Positions 23,760 to 36,395 of a stretch of 64,000 nt of DNA are shown here, one piece after another. Position 1 is the first letter of the stretch. Each line of letters opens with the position of its first letter. The stretch is from Odiellus spinosus. Lineage: Eukaryota; Arthropoda; Arachnida; Opiliones; Phalangiidae. The notes beneath the pieces were generated by a model. It searched no databases. It saw only the letters and a program-made list of their open reading frames with translations, and had not been told where the DNA came from. The translations under genes were made by a program, and so were the position numbers. The stretch lies in assembly GCA_963920705.1 (NCBI GenBank), contig OY987237.1:13670601-13734600 (forward strand). The letters are read 5' to 3'.

Positions 23760-24371
23760 TTAAACCGAAAAACGTCACTCATTGGTCCAATTAAGAGAAG
23801 CCTTGTTAAACCCGTTGGGATACTCGCGATTTTTTCAAAGTTTAAAAAATTTAATTCAGAACTTTTTAAATACTGAACGTAAGTTTCATCAATTTTAAAT
23901 TATAATCTATTTCAAAGCTGAACTATTCCTTTAATGTTATTTTAGCAATGATTTCCTTTTATCATATTATATTTGGAAATTTAGGTTAATTATCAGACAA
24001 GGCGTAGAAAAATTATGAACACGCATTATATGTGAATCACGTTTATCAAGAACTATTAAGTGGGAGAAAAAAATTGAATTTTCATTAGACAGTTAACGAA
24101 AACTCGTTATACAATCTAATAAAGAAGTTAGAAGAGATATTGAAAGGTCACAGGCGTTAGTTTAATTATTGGATTAAATATTATCGTTAAAAATCTAATA
24201 ATGATTTGATTTAAATATTTTAAGACCACCCTAGAGTTTGAATAATTTATATTAAATGCATAGTTAAATATTCCCTGATTTATGACAATTGTTTGGACTT
24301 TTCCTGATATTTAACTAATTCTTAATCATCATTTAAATACCCTGATAATTACAGGAATGCTAGGTTTATAT
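23760..24371. other. Unannotated AT-rich stretch
   Basis: Decayed CCTGAT words at 24270-24355 may be an older family H remnant. Nothing else was recognised. Confidence 0.3.
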
Positions 24372-24708
24372 CAGAAGCCGATGAAACCCTCCTTTGAAGT
24401 CTACTACTCCAATGTTCCATATAGCGCTCCTCTCTGTATGGGTAAAATTCACAATTTTACGAGTTAGAAGGGGTCCTACTTCATCCCCCCTGTCTTCGGA
24501 AAATTGGAAATTCTCTCTCTCCACAAACGACGACGTTTTTTGGACGAATTCCAAGGCTGCTAGAGATATTCGCTCGACGAGCTCCCGCTCCGAAAACATC
24601 TACCGTTAGGAGGCGTACCGATCGCGCCTTTTGAGAATAACCCATACAGAGAGGGGTAGACAAGACCCGGGAGTAATAGACTTCAAAGGAGGGTTTCATC
24701 GGCTTCTG
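24372..24708 (+). mobile_element. Family A transposon, A1, no clear TSD
   Basis: Full length with both termini. Flanks TTTATAT and GTAATAA do not match as a duplication, so one side may have been rearranged. Markers GAGAATAACCC and AAAACATCTACC. One base of CGAACTCC is missing (ACGAATTCC). Confidence 0.95.
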
Positions 24709-26545
24709 GTAATAATTTGGTCAATCACGTGAGAAGTTTCCCGCACCCGATACTCGAAACAGAAATGAAAGCTTATCAGAATTTCCATATTCACCCCCTT
24801 CCTCGCTTTAGTTGCTCTTTAATATTTGTTTCTCATTTCCGAGGTGTATTTCAGTACCTCTTTAATAACAAAAATGGTAAACCAATTCTCACATCTCAAA
24901 AAATTACCCAGAGATTATTAAAATACATTCCAACTTTTCTTTGGCTTGTTGTATCGCATGGCGGCTTACAACAAAACCCGTTTGTAAAATATAGAAATGA
25001 ATTTTAAGCAGTTATACAAGACTAGCCTTTTTCTTTATTCCAAAACGTAGAAAAAAATAAACTTTAAAAGAATAAGAATTCGTGAGCTTCTTTCGGAGAA
25101 TCCACCCTTATTTTTTTTTTAATGAAGCGCATGCTTTTATAAAGTCAAAGGCCTAAGCAGCCTTTTTAAGCCCTCATATTCGGTATCGAAATAAACCGTA
25201 CGCGAAAGATCATAGGAGCTAAGCAAAAGAAAATTAAATTTAAAACGCCCAAGAATTTTGTATTTCATAAGTTTATCATGATACAAGGAAGCAATATAAT
25301 GAAAACCGAAGAGAAAGAGATTCGCGTTTAATCTATAACTTGACTTTCTCTTTCACGTTCGCGTATTTCTTCGCACGATCTATTTTTTCGCTACAAGTCT
25401 TAACATTGCGTATCAATCAACCTCAACTTTGACAATACTACCAATCTAAATTTTAAATTATATATGCGTACAAAAAAATTGTACAACTAGGCTTAAGTGA
25501 GAGAACGGCCTTCTACGAGAGGGGAGTATTAAAAGGAGGCGGTCTTATTTTACTTAGGCGAAACCGGGGTAGTAACCAGGGCAACCAAATATGGTTTTGC
25601 CCCTTACGTCAGCAATGTCAATTCGAGAGAGCCAACAATAAGTTGTTTAAAGTTTTGTTACGCTTTGAGGGGTGGAGGTCTTCCACGTTCTATGAGTAAA
25701 TTATGAATTCCTGATACAAAAGGTTGATATAAACCTAATTTTAAATTAATCCAATCAAAGCTCAGATTTCTATAATCTATAATTTAAATCGTCCAAGGTC
25801 TCAATCATATCTTAAAATAATTTAGTAACGTCATCGTTATTTATATCTATCCGAGATTAGACTCGCTAGTTTTTATTTCGAGTTGACAGTACGTACAAAG
25901 TTACGCTCCCATTTTATCTCGTAGTAAACTAAGTTATATTAAAACGAAAGCTTAGATACGTGGTGTAAATTCGTAATGATTCTTAAGACTACTGGAAACG
26001 CGCGCTGTGAACTCTATAGACTCGAAAATTTAATTTTCGCTTTGGCCAAATTTGCATTCGAAACGTATTAGAGAGCGAATTCTCGGCTACCCCAGCTACG
26101 AATAAAGGGGTAAATTAAAACAAGGCGAGATATAATTAAGCCTACAACGGAACTAAACCGCCGTTGCCGAAGAGAAAGAGTTATTTTTAAAAAAGAAGCT
26201 TTCTAGCGGCATATATATACGAATGGGAATTTCCACTATGATAATGAACTATACATTTTTGAAAAGTTTGTTTAACTTAATACAGTCAATGTAGTTACGT
26301 TGGGGGAAAGAATACGAGCGAGTAGGTGGACTCATTATAGAGTCATCACTTCATAGGCTTTAAAGGAATTGACTAAATTAAGCCGAACCAACGGTGCTGG
26401 AGATGAAAAGTTTTCAAGAAGAGTGTTAAAACAGGAGTTTTATCACCAGGCGGGTCTTTGGAAATTGTTCAAATGCTTCCTTTGTTTTATTCGTTTTAGC
26501 CACATACCTAAACATAAGTTAGTTCAATGAAGTAGTAGTACTGTA
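24709..26545. other. Unannotated stretch
   Basis: A 96-aa frame at 24717-25007 has no motif I recognise. The rest is AT-rich with nothing identified. Confidence 0.3.
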
Positions 26546-27283
26546 GAAATAGCTGGATTCATGGACCAATGAGCAAGGTCGAGACACGCGATTGGTCGCT
26601 GACCTTTAATTGATAACAAATTGAGCATCTAAATGCATCCAGCTAAGCCTATTTTTCGGGTATGTGTTAAATTGATTTCTAGTTTAATATTCGTTTCAGG
26701 GTGGATTAGAAATAGCTGGATTCATGGACCAATGAGCAAGGTCGAGACTACCAATAACATTCGATTGGTCGCTGACCTTTAATTGATAACAAATTGAGGA
26801 TCTAAATGCATCCAGCTAAGCCTATTTTTCGGGTATGTGTTAAATTGATTTCTAGTTTAATATTCGTTTCAGGGTGGATTAGAAATAGCTGGATTCATGG
26901 ACCAATGAGCAAGGTCGAGACTACCAATAACATTCGATTGGTCGCTGACCTTTAATTGATAACAAATTGAGGATCTAAATGAATCCAGCTAAGCCTATTT
27001 TTCGGGTATGTGTTAAATTGATTTCTAGTTTAATATTCGTTTCAGGGTGGATTAGAAATAGCTGGATTCATGGACCAATGAGCAAGGTCGAGACTACCAA
27101 TAACATTCGATTGGTCGCTGACCTTTAATTGATAACAAATTGAGGATCTAAATGAATCCAGCTAAGCCTATTTTTCGGGTATGTGTTAAATTGATTTCTA
27201 GTTTAATATTCGTTTCAGGGTGGATTAGGTCCATTTAAACGATAATTAATCTTAAATACCTGTTATTATATTGCATTCTCCCT
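26546..27283. repeat. Family B derivative: core amplified four times as a 173-bp tandem array
   Basis: Four head-to-tail units begin GAAATAGCTGGATTCATGG at 26546, 26709, 26882 and 27055. The last three are 173 bp and nearly identical; the first is 163 bp, lacking about ten bases of CTACCAATAACATTC. Each unit is the inner core of family B, including GGATTCATGG, CATTGGTCGCTGACC-like arms and CCAGCTAAGCCTATTTTTC. The last unit runs into the normal B right end (TTGCATTCTCCCT, then TTAA at 27284-27287). The left end of the element is absent. Confidence 0.93.
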
Positions 27284-27371
27284 TTAAAAGGTAGGGTAAT
27301 ATACCAGTTGACCTTTTAGTGAGATTAGGTTCAATTAACACGGTCTTCGTGCTTTCCATCTTGTTCAAAAA

Positions 27372-27653
27372 ATGGATAAAAAGAAATTTCATTTTCATCA
27401 AAATGATTCGCAACGATTTTTAGTCTATTGGTATTCCTCGTTTGGTACGAATCAATTGAAAGATTTTGAAATTTTAGCTTTTACGATGGGACGCAACATA
27501 AGAACGGAATGTTGTCCAAACACTGATAATTTAGTTTGCATATTTACGTGTATAGGTTTAATGAGAGAGGGAAACGGAAATAATATTCATCAAAAGATTT
27601 CAGCGGCTTTAAGCTTTCATCTTAAGAATTCAATCAAAAGTGGGATATATTAA
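27372..27653 (+). other. Open frame of 93 codons, unassigned
   Basis: This frame is outside recognised repeats and has a non-repetitive composition including four Cys and a hydrophobic CIFTCIGL stretch around residue 57. No family is recognised and no splice pattern was established. It could be an exon, but a chance frame is equally possible. Confidence 0.12.
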
Positions 27654-27690
27654 ATTTGAATTCGGAAAATTAAACGGATTTTATATTTAA

Positions 27691-28405
27691 AGGTAGAATG
27701 CAACCTAACAACAAAAGATTATCATCGATTCCTTATAGTTTGAATAGGTTTAATCAGAAGCCGATGAAACCCTCCTTTGAAGTCTATTACTCCCGGGTCT
27801 TGTCTACCCCTCTTTGTATGGGTTATTCTCAAAAGGCGCGATTCGTACGCCTCCTAACGGTAGATGTTTTCGGAGCGGGAGTTCGTCCAGCGAATATCTC
27901 TAGCAGCCTTGGAGTTCGTCCGAAAAACGTCGTCGTTTGTGGAGAGAGAGAATTTCCTCCAATTTTCCGTAGAGAGGGGGGATGAATTAGGACCCCTTCT
28001 AACTCGTAAAATTGGGAATTTTACCCAAACAGAGAGGAGCGCTATATGGAACATTGGAGTAGTAGACTTCAAAGGAGGGTTTCATCGGTTTCTGATAAAT
28101 TTAAGATCTACCCGGAAAATAGGCTTAGCTGGATTCATGGAGATTCTGAATTTCCTGGCGTGTCAATCGAATGCGATTGTAAGTCTCGTGGAAATCTCCC
28201 GTGAACGACAAACCTTTGCTCATTGTTCGATAGACCTTACACGGAGGCAATTCAGCTGATCTCCATGAATCCGGCTAAGCCTATTTCTCAGGTAAGTTTT
28301 AAATTTATTTCTAGTTTAATATTTGTTTTGTAAACTTTTAATTGGTGGATTAGGCCTATTTAAACGATAAGGAATCGATAAATTATCACTTGCTATTATA
28401 AGAAT
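27691..28405. mobile_element. Family B copy split by a family A insertion
   Basis: The left end AGGTAGAATGCAACCTAAC follows TTAA (27687-27690). The B sequence stops at TAGGTTTAAT and resumes after the A element at ATAAATTTAAGATC, so about 40 bases of B were lost at the insertion. The right side runs to ATCGATAAATTATCACTTG and then loses the terminal GCATTCTCCCT. Confidence 0.88.
27755..28094 (-). mobile_element. Family A transposon nested in family B
   Basis: Both termini are present; the right one is changed to CATCGGTTTCTG. No target duplication is present, consistent with the deletion in the surrounding B copy. It has an extra CTC in GAATTTCCTCC and GTAGAGAGGG in place of GTAGACAGGG. The order of events is clear: B first, A later. 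Confidence 0.95.
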
Positions 28406-30548
28406 GAGCTGGCAAGTACTTTTACTTGCAAGATAACTTCTAAAACTTGGATCAAGAAGTTAAATATAAACTAACCTCATCCCAATACTTGAAAAAAATC
28501 CTAGGGTATTTCTTATTTCGTTGAACGTGATTAGAATTCTTAGAAACTATAATCCTCGAAAGTAAACGGGCTCTTCGCTCTCAAAAACAAATTTTAAATT
28601 AAGTCCTTTTCTTTAAACGAAAAATGGGGGAAAACTGGAGGAGCGTAAAGAAAAAAAATAAACTTGTTAGTAGAGGCTCAGATACGGGAGAAAAATGTGG
28701 CGAGCTATGCTGTATCCATAAAAGACTAGAAAACATAATCGCGTCTCCGAGAATTTTCAATAATCTATTAGGTTTTTGAAAAATCCCTCAGCAACTATGG
28801 AGAAAAAAAACATTACCAATAACGTTTTGAGGGATTGAAGACCAGTTTAAGAACGTCGCTGACGTGAGCGCAATGCTAGATTCAACTCTAGAAGGATTAA
28901 TATAGTTTCCAGGATAGAGTGAACCAGCGATTGTATTACACGGGAAAATATTAAATTTCATATTTTAGGCTTAAAGGATTGTTTTACGATATAGGAGAAG
29001 AAGTAATTATCCAACATTGATTCATCTAAGTCTATTTAAGGATTTATTTCGGTTATATCTATTCGTCTAACTTTATATCGCATCTATACGTCTATTTTTT
29101 ATCATCGTCGTTAATTTTTACCACGGTTTAAGTCTATTTTATGTACCTTTTCATTTATTTGAGGAAATACCTCATCTTGGTATGCTTGCTCTATAGACAT
29201 CTATTTCCACCCTCATTTAATTCATCTACAACAATTTTACCCCAGTTTGCATATATTTTCATTTACTCAGATGTCTGTTTCCCAACATATAATACCTTCT
29301 ATGTTTGTATCTCCCATTGCTAATTTCTTGGTCTATTTCTCTAGTTGTTTACCTAATTTACGTCTATTTTTCCCCATCGTTAACTTAATTTCCAAAGATT
29401 TATTTAATTTACGCTCAAAGTCCATCTTCCCAATGTTTTCTATCTTCTACGTTTATTATAATATTTCCCTAAAGTTGCATTTCTTGGACGTATATTTCCA
29501 ATTCCCATAAGATGTAAGTTCGCCGCCATGTAAAGCGCGTAATAGATGTTTACCATATACAAGCGAACCATTAAGTTACCTATATTAATCGTGGGCAAAC
29601 TAAAAAGAAAAGATTTTTATCAGAAGCCTGAAAAGATGACAAATTTGTCGGAATTTCCCTCGAAAAGCATTCAACAAAAGTTTACCCAGAAAATATCCTA
29701 AAACTAAAAGCCATTTAAAGGCATTCTCGACGAGGAATCTGTCTAAATTCGTGGTGTAATGAACTGCCACCTGGACCCGCGGTGTATTCTCGGCGCTCTT
29801 CGATCCAATCTCCATCGTCAACTTAACTCAGTTGGGAACGATATCCATTTTTAAAAGGAACCTTCAACGCCATACTCGCGTTCAAGATAAAGTGTCGGAA
29901 AATCTTTTCCCAGGGACTCTGGGTATCATCTCTATCCGGATGCGTCGCTACCCGAATATCTCGGCCATAATAACTCCTACAGATAAAAACAACTCAGGGG
30001 TGTAAAAAAAAAGGTCTTCTTCGTGAGCCCCTATGGGTACCCGTATCAGCATTTTTCTAATATAGAAAAAAAATATATTTTTTCTTTTACAGATCCCTCC
30101 ACTTTCTTCGTGTATATTTATTTTCAAATTTGTCTCCTAGCTCTTACTAACATTTCCATTTTTATCTTTCCACGTAAAAGCTGAAAGATATACTTAAAAT
30201 TATGTGTATTTCTTAGAAGGTTAGGAGGTCTACTTCAATCGGTATAAGACTGGTTAAACAGGCTCTAAAACTAATCACCAAATCACGCGAATGTTCGGAA
30301 TACTGGCTTTAGTTTCCAGTAACGACAATCAATACAACACACTGAGAAGTTATTTTGCGTTCGTATTGAATCTCAGAATATTATCTATTGATTTTCAGTA
30401 AACGTTTTAATGGCCACAAGTCAATCCATGATTCTTAACAGTAATCGCGCTGGTTTTGTGACGAAGTCAGAGTGGAGGTTACCACAGATTTTTAATTTTA
30501 AAATTACCAGGCATCTACATCAATCTTCCATTAGTTTTAACCGAATAC
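28406..30548. other. Unannotated stretch; pyrimidine-biased degenerate repeat at about 29030-29510
   Basis: Between 29030 and 29510 the words GTCTATTTT, CATCGTTAATTT and TTCCCAA recur at irregular spacing on the plus strand, a decayed tandem array. It creates pseudo-frames of 60-87 aa. The rest shows nothing identified. Confidence 0.35.
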
Positions 30549-30966
30549 CAGAGGTATATAATAACCCCCGTCGGGGGGAAGTATGAAAGCCCCTATACTA
30601 CCAATGCTAAAAATCACGAACAACAAGAGCCCGCTGCTGACTATCTAGGCCACTAGCTCGCGCTGGACTTCTCAATGTCGCTACTCTAGTAAATGGTCTT
30701 TGTATAAACAAGACGGCTCGATTTGTGTTTAGAACTTCCTGTCTCGGGAGTCAGGCTGTCTGTTAAAATGGAGTCGAAGGTTGACTTCGGCTCGTAAGTT
30801 CCGAAAGTGTGCGTAGGGAAAATTTAGTGAGGTTCAAAATGGTGTAACTATTTTTTGGGAGTAACGCGGTGTGTCGATCCGCCGCGATTTACGCCGGGCA
30901 CTCGTTGTTCGTCGATTTTGCCTACCTTTCATACTTCCCCCCGAAGGGGGTTATTATATACCTCTG
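30549..30966. mobile_element. Family G transposon copy 1, exact 7-bp TSD
   Basis: Inverted ends of about 40 bases start CAGAGGTATATAATAACCCC and include a small CCCCC-GTCGGGGGG hairpin, followed by GAAGTATGAAAG. CGAATAC is duplicated exactly at 30542-30548 and 30967-30973. The inner 330 bp is GC-richer than the surroundings and has no frame of note. It is almost identical to the copy at 53564, so both are young. Confidence 0.96.
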
Positions 30967-31511
30967 CGAATACTTATACTTATTAATATAAAAATATCAA
31001 ACAAGAATTAGGGGCAATTTGAGTTGCCCAAAGTAGCACGCTGCTACCACTAAGTTAACTATATCGACCTCTATTTTTCTATGTCCTTGTAAAAGATGTT
31101 TGTTTCATCAGTAAATGAATGTCAGTGTGAATAATAATTGGTCAAGTTGTTATATTAAAATCGTCCAAAAAAAAAATCCGAGAAACTCTTAATTATCTTT
31201 TAAAATTCCATTAATATATTTTTAAATTTTCTGCTAATTTTATTGTAATAAAACTATAGTACTTCCCGAATTATTTAAGTATTTCTTTAAGAAACGGGTT
31301 GGCATGAAAAAAAAAAAAATAATAATAATAATAATGGAGGTAAACCGGTACAGATAGTGAACGACCATGAAATTGTGTTCGTGTATGTATGAAGTATGTA
31401 CAATGTTGAAAAACTGAGTGAAACCAAGAAAGAATCTTATATCTATAACATTAGGCTTATATACCGACACTATTACACCTAGATCCATGGACAGACAGAC
31501 ATCCTACAGCT

Positions 31512-31790
31512 ATGGTTTATAGGGAAAATCAGAGGATCGCATTGGGAGTTGGGATGTCGTCCGCGAAAAAGTATAAAATAAAAGAAATCAACGCTGTTGT
31601 AAACCACAGAACGAATTGCAAGGATGAAGAACCTAACACAGACTTATCTACCGCGAGATATAAAAGCAAGAACAACTTGTCTTTAAAGAATACCGCCGTA
31701 ACACCGGACGTCAACTTGACAATTTTACATATTTTTTTGATTGCTTCGTGTTCTTTATATACGACGTATTTAATAACGAGTGATAAATGA
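31512..31790 (+). other. Open frame of 92 codons with hydrophobic C-terminus, unassigned
   Basis: Residues about 70-88 form a hydrophobic run (LTILHIFLIASCSLYTTYL) near the stop, as in a tail-anchored membrane protein, preceded by a polar Lys/Asn-rich region. There is no recognisable domain and an 88-aa frame is open on the opposite strand, so coding status is doubtful. Confidence 0.15.
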
Positions 31791-31920
31791 CACACGCACG
31801 ATGTGACATTGGGATAACTTAAGGCGGGTATGAATATGAGAGCTTCTCGAAAGATTTACCAGAAGGAGATAAAAAGGGAAGGGTATTTACCTAACGCTTA
31901 TTTCTAATGATACAATCGGT

Positions 31921-32893
31921 GGTGGATTAATCTTTAGCGAGTGGCTCATGTCAATTGTATTATTTTAAATTCATCTAGGGAATGTCTTCTTTCTAATAAA
32001 GCCATTGGTTTATGCCTAGGTGCTAGTAGAGAAAAGTTACGACCATTTTAAGATCGGGGTCATTTTTGGATTTTTGCTCGATTTCTATGAGGGGCGGAAT
32101 AATCTTTAACGAGTGGCTCATGTCAATTTTATTATTTTAAATTAATCTAGGGAATGTCTTCTTTCTAATAAAGCTATCGGTTTATGCCTAGGTGCTAGAA
32201 GAGAAAAGTTACGACCATTTTAAGATCGGGGTCATTTTTGGATTTTAGCTCGATTTCTATCAGTGGCGGAGTAATCTTTAACGAGTGGCTCATGTCAATT
32301 TTATTATTTTAAATTAATCTAGGGAACGTCTTCTTTCCAATAAAGCTTTCGGTTTATGCCTAAGTGCTATTACAGAAAAGTTACGACCACTTTAAGGTAG
32401 GGGTCATTTTTGGATTTTTTCTCGATTTCTAGGAGTGGCGGAATAATCTTTAACGAGTGGCTCATGTCAATTTTATTATTTTAAATTCATCTAGGGAATG
32501 TCTTCTTTCTAATAATGCTATCGGTTTATGCCTAGGTGCTAGTAGACAAAAGTTACGACCATTTTAAGATCGGGGTCATTTTTGGATTTTTGCTCGATTT
32601 CTATGAGTGGCGGAATAATCTTTAAAGAGTGGCTCATGTCAAATTTATTATTTTAAATTAAACCAGGGAATGTCTTCTTTCTAATAATGCTATCGGTTTA
32701 TGCCTAGGTGCTAGTAGAGAAAGGTTACGACTATTTTAAGATAGGGGTCATATTTGGATTTTTTTTTTCGATTTCTAGGAGTGGCGGCTCATGTCAATTT
32801 TATTATTTTAAATTAATCTAGGGAATGTCTTCTTTCTAATAATGCTATCGGTTTATGCCTAGGAGATTGTTGAGAAAAGTTACGGTCGTTTTT
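31921..32893 (+). repeat. 172-bp satellite, about 5.6 units
   Basis: Units start at 31921, 32093, 32265, 32437, 32609 and 32783 with GGCGGAATAATCTTTAACG or a close variant. The first four are exactly 172 bp and the fifth 174. The sixth has lost about 22 bases between two similar GTGGC words, then ends near 32893. Units are about 90% or more alike by eye. They share no sequence with family B although the length is close to its 173-bp array. Confidence 0.95.
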
Positions 32894-33157
32894 CCCATAT
32901 ATAATATTATCATATTGTTACGTAACGTGTATTACAAGCGATACCAAATTAGCGTTGAGTTTGTTGTATAGAAAAACTTTGTACCGATACCGTGATATCT
33001 AATAACACCGCGGGAGACGCAAACTGTACGGTCAATATATTTCACACTCCACGGGGAAGGTGATCCATAACTATAACAACCCTTTTATTCATAGCAAACG
33101 TGAACCATTACTAAAGGCTAACCGATTATTCTGTGGTATTTGTCTTATTAGAGGAAA

Positions 33158-33275
33158 TCAGGATCTCCATGAATCCAGCTAAGCCTATTTTCCGGATAAG
33201 TTTTAAATTTATTTCTAGTTTAATATTTGTTCATAAATTTTTTCACTAGTGTGTTAGGCCTATTTAAACAATAAG
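33158..33275. mobile_element. Family B right-half fragment
   Basis: It begins at CAGGATCTCCATGAATCCAG, continues through CTAAGCCTATTTTCCGG and CTAGTTTAATATTTG, and ends around AACAATAAGAAACC. Neither terminal end is present. Confidence 0.8.
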
Positions 33276-34379
33276 AAACCACTTCCTTTAAAGATGAAGG
33301 GCAGTCTTTATACGTGGTGAAGACGTAAACTGATACGAACTACGTATAGATCTCATAGTCCAGCTAGAGCATCAAACGGGGTGAAATATGAGCAGCTCAA
33401 TTTGACCCCTATATACGAGCTAACTTCTCGTGCCAAAACTTTGAGAAATAATGGTGAACTATGTTATATCCGTAACGTATTATATCCCATGTCAATATCA
33501 GTTTGCACAAACTAGTTTCCTATCTAAGAGTTTAAACACTACGTATCCATCCGCCTTAATATCACATATAACGCAGTATCACCCTTGATATAAAGTATTT
33601 ATGGATAAAGCTAGCTGTTTTTCCCAAAAACACTCCCCGAAAGTCTACATGGATTAGCGCGAGGTTAGGACTAAGGACGTAACATGGACCTAAACCCTTA
33701 GCTACAACTATGTTTGACCTTAAGAGTTATGATTTTACAGTATACATGCCCGTATGGTTATTTTAAAAAAAAATGTATTACTCAAAGCTCCGCGAAAGCA
33801 GACATAAACAAAGCTTTGAAATAGGAAACGAGGTAGTAATGGACGAGGAATTAAGATTTGAAAAACAATTTTGAAAGCGATATAAGAGTACACGAGGAAA
33901 TATCTTTTGTACTTTTAGACTTTGGTCGATGTGTGTTAGTGTAATTTAGTTAGACTGAAAGATAGCCTGTCACATTTTTCTCAAGCAATCCAAATTCAAT
34001 TATACCAGTTAAAAGTAAGGCTGTCACCTTTTTTTAGATTAAAATTAAAGGTAGAACTTTCTGGATTAAGTACTTTTACTAAAAACACCGCACGAAACCA
34101 CGTGCCCGATTTATTTTAAAAAGTTAGGGATCTCTGCGGGGCAGTTAAGCTAGCGCTTCTAGCGATCATCGAGCCAATTATCGTAGCTGCGCAAGCGCCT
34201 TAGCGGTAGAGATAGTTGGAAGAAAGAGCTCACCACCGAAACGTACTAATACCGCCTCTATCGGCTATAACAGTTACTAATAACGTAGGGAGCACGTCGC
34301 GTGTGTCCAGGGGAAATCCTTTCTTAGTCTATCATTGAATATCGTAAGAAAATAAACCAAAAATATCATCTACAAAGTT
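33276..34379. other. Unannotated stretch
   Basis: No gene was recognised. A GC-richer patch at 34140-34270 contains a hairpin (CCAATTATC with GATAGTTGG), considered as a tRNA and rejected. Confidence 0.3.
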
Positions 34380-34571
34380 TTGAAAAAAATGGGTGAACGA
34401 ATCACTTTAGAAAAAAAAATTATTAGACATCTTAGTCAACAGGATATGTTACTCGATCTGTCTAAACTTTGCAAAAATAACGCGTCATTATTAGTTGCGA
34501 AATTAAACGAGAATGGTACGCATAATCGTATTTTAAATAGATCAGCAAATTTACTACGTGGTTTTGACTAA
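34380..34571 (+). other. Open frame of 63 codons, unassigned
   Basis: It encodes a mixed charged and hydrophobic sequence (MGERITLEKKIIRHLSQQ at the start) with helix-like spacing, more protein-like than most frames here. It ends about 10 bases before a family C terminus at 34582-34586. No family or splice partner was recognised. Confidence 0.15.
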
Positions 34572-34585
34572 CTGATTGCAATTAA

Positions 34586-34630
34586 AGGGGAAACTAAGAG
34601 TTAAAGGAACAGCTGTTGAATTTATGACTG
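34586..34630 (+). mobile_element. Family C left-end fragment
   Basis: TTAA followed by AGGGGAAACT, then GGAACAGCTGTTGAATTTAT, matching 8118 onward (GGAACAGCTTTTGAATTTAT). Similarity fades after this point and no right end was found. Confidence 0.6.
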
Positions 34631-35868
34631 TATTCATTGCGTAAACCAGTTTACTTTTAGTTAGACTGATCAAGTCTTTAAGACAAAGCGATCCATTCAT
34701 TACATAATATTGTTTTACGTAAACGTTGCGAAGAGTTCAAATAACCGTATACTTACGATAAAGAGGGCTAAGAAGAAAACCGTTAAGTTATTCTAATGGG
34801 TTATAGATTAAGATAATACCAGCTTCTAAAAGATTCATTCATCAAAAAGCAGTCAACCAATTCTATTAAAAGAATTGCACGCCAGAAGCCAAGTCTTAAG
34901 CGTTAAAAAACCAATTTAAGGCTTCATCGAGAGCCAACCTGAACTTCTATAAGATATCTTTGAAATACAGAGTAGGGTAACAGTGTGCGTACAGAAAAGT
35001 TTATGTGGCAAATATACCATAGATATTTATACTTTTTTTTTTAAGCCAAGGCTTACGATCAAAATCATTTTAATTTTACAGCGCGTGTAAACCCAAACCT
35101 CCCTCTATTTCTATTAACTTTTATATTTGAAATAGAAGTATCTTAGAATCGTACGTGGTGCAAAGTTAAATTGTTACCGACTATAGAAGTTTATGGTATT
35201 TTTTTGTTTCTTTCTTGAGCAACAGAAAAAAAATTTCTATCCTTTATCGGAACTAAAACAAAAGAGTGTATAAGAAACAAAAAAGGCTGGAGATTTTCGG
35301 CGTGGTATTTTTCAGTTTTTTTTTTTTTCTGATGATGTGCTTGCTTTTGGAAAAACGGGATCGTCCGCATACTCTTCAATTTTCAATAAAGTTTGGAATA
35401 CTACTTTTATTAATACGAGGTTTAACACTGTGAATTACTACGCCTCAACTTTTGATTACTTTGCAAACATCTTTTGAACAAAGATGTAGGGAAAAATAGT
35501 TTTCTTTATTTTTTTTTTTTTCCTCAACCAGCCAGCCAGCCTATAGGGTTTGGCTATAATAGGTTTCTAGGATAATTTATGGCGAAACTATAGCCAATCT
35601 TTCGAAGCGCACCCAAACGTTCATGGCGGCGAATGAAAAATCACGATGGCTCTTCAATCAGTTTTTCATTTTTTTTTTCAGCTTTTTTTCCAGCTCACTA
35701 TACCTTGAGCTCTTCAACTATTTCCTATTTTAAAGTTTACTTAAGCGCAAATACATGACATCTTTGGAAAAATCAAAATTTACTTCAATTTGAAATTAAT
35801 TTATTTAAACTAATATTCATCCTAATTAAAAAGGATTTGCTTCAAACATTAGATTTTTCGCTAACTTT
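34631..35868. other. Unannotated stretch with T-runs
   Basis: Several T-runs lie at 35030, 35318, 35505 and 35670. AGCCAAGGCTTACG occurs near 35043. No gene was identified. Confidence 0.3.
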
Positions 35869-36395
35869 GGCTTCAAAGTTCAACGCGCAAATATAGAACT
35901 AACTCTTCCATGGCTTCAAAGTTCAAAAGGGAAATATAAAACTAAATTTCTATGGATTGGCTTCAAAGTTCAAAGGGCAAATAAAGAACCAACTTTTCCG
36001 TGGCATCAAAGTTCAAAAGGGTAAATATAAAACTAACTTTTCCATGTCTTTAGAGTTCAAAAGGTCAAATATAAAAGTAACTTTTCCATGGCTTCAAAGT
36101 TCAAAGGTAAATATAAAACTAACTTTTCCATGTCTTCAGAGTTCAAAAGGGCAAATATAAAACTAACTTTTCCATGTCTTCAGAGTTCAAAAGGTTAAAT
36201 ATAAAACTAACTTTTCCATGTCTTCAGAGTTCAAAGGGCTAATATAAAACTAACTTTTCCCATGTCTTCAGAGTTCAAAGGGCCAATATAAAACTAACTT
36301 TTCCATGTCTTCAGAGTTCAAAAGGTCAAATATAAAACTAACTTTTCTATGTATTCAAAGCTCAAATGGCTAATATAAAACTAACTTTCTATGAT
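35869..36395 (+). repeat. 42-43 bp minisatellite, about 12 units
   Basis: The unit reads TCTTCAGAGTTCAAAAGG, then TAAATATAAAACTAACTTTT, then CCATG. Early units have GGCTTCAAAGTTC and later ones TCTTCAGAGTTC, so two variants lie side by side with a transition at about 36045-36130. The 67-aa frame here is a by-product. Confidence 0.9.

Noticed and set aside
34140-34270. tRNA-like patch (TTAGCGGTAGAG, hairpin CCAATTATC with GATAGTTGG)
   Set aside because: No B-box (GGTTCGANTCC), no consistent cloverleaf and no acceptor stem.
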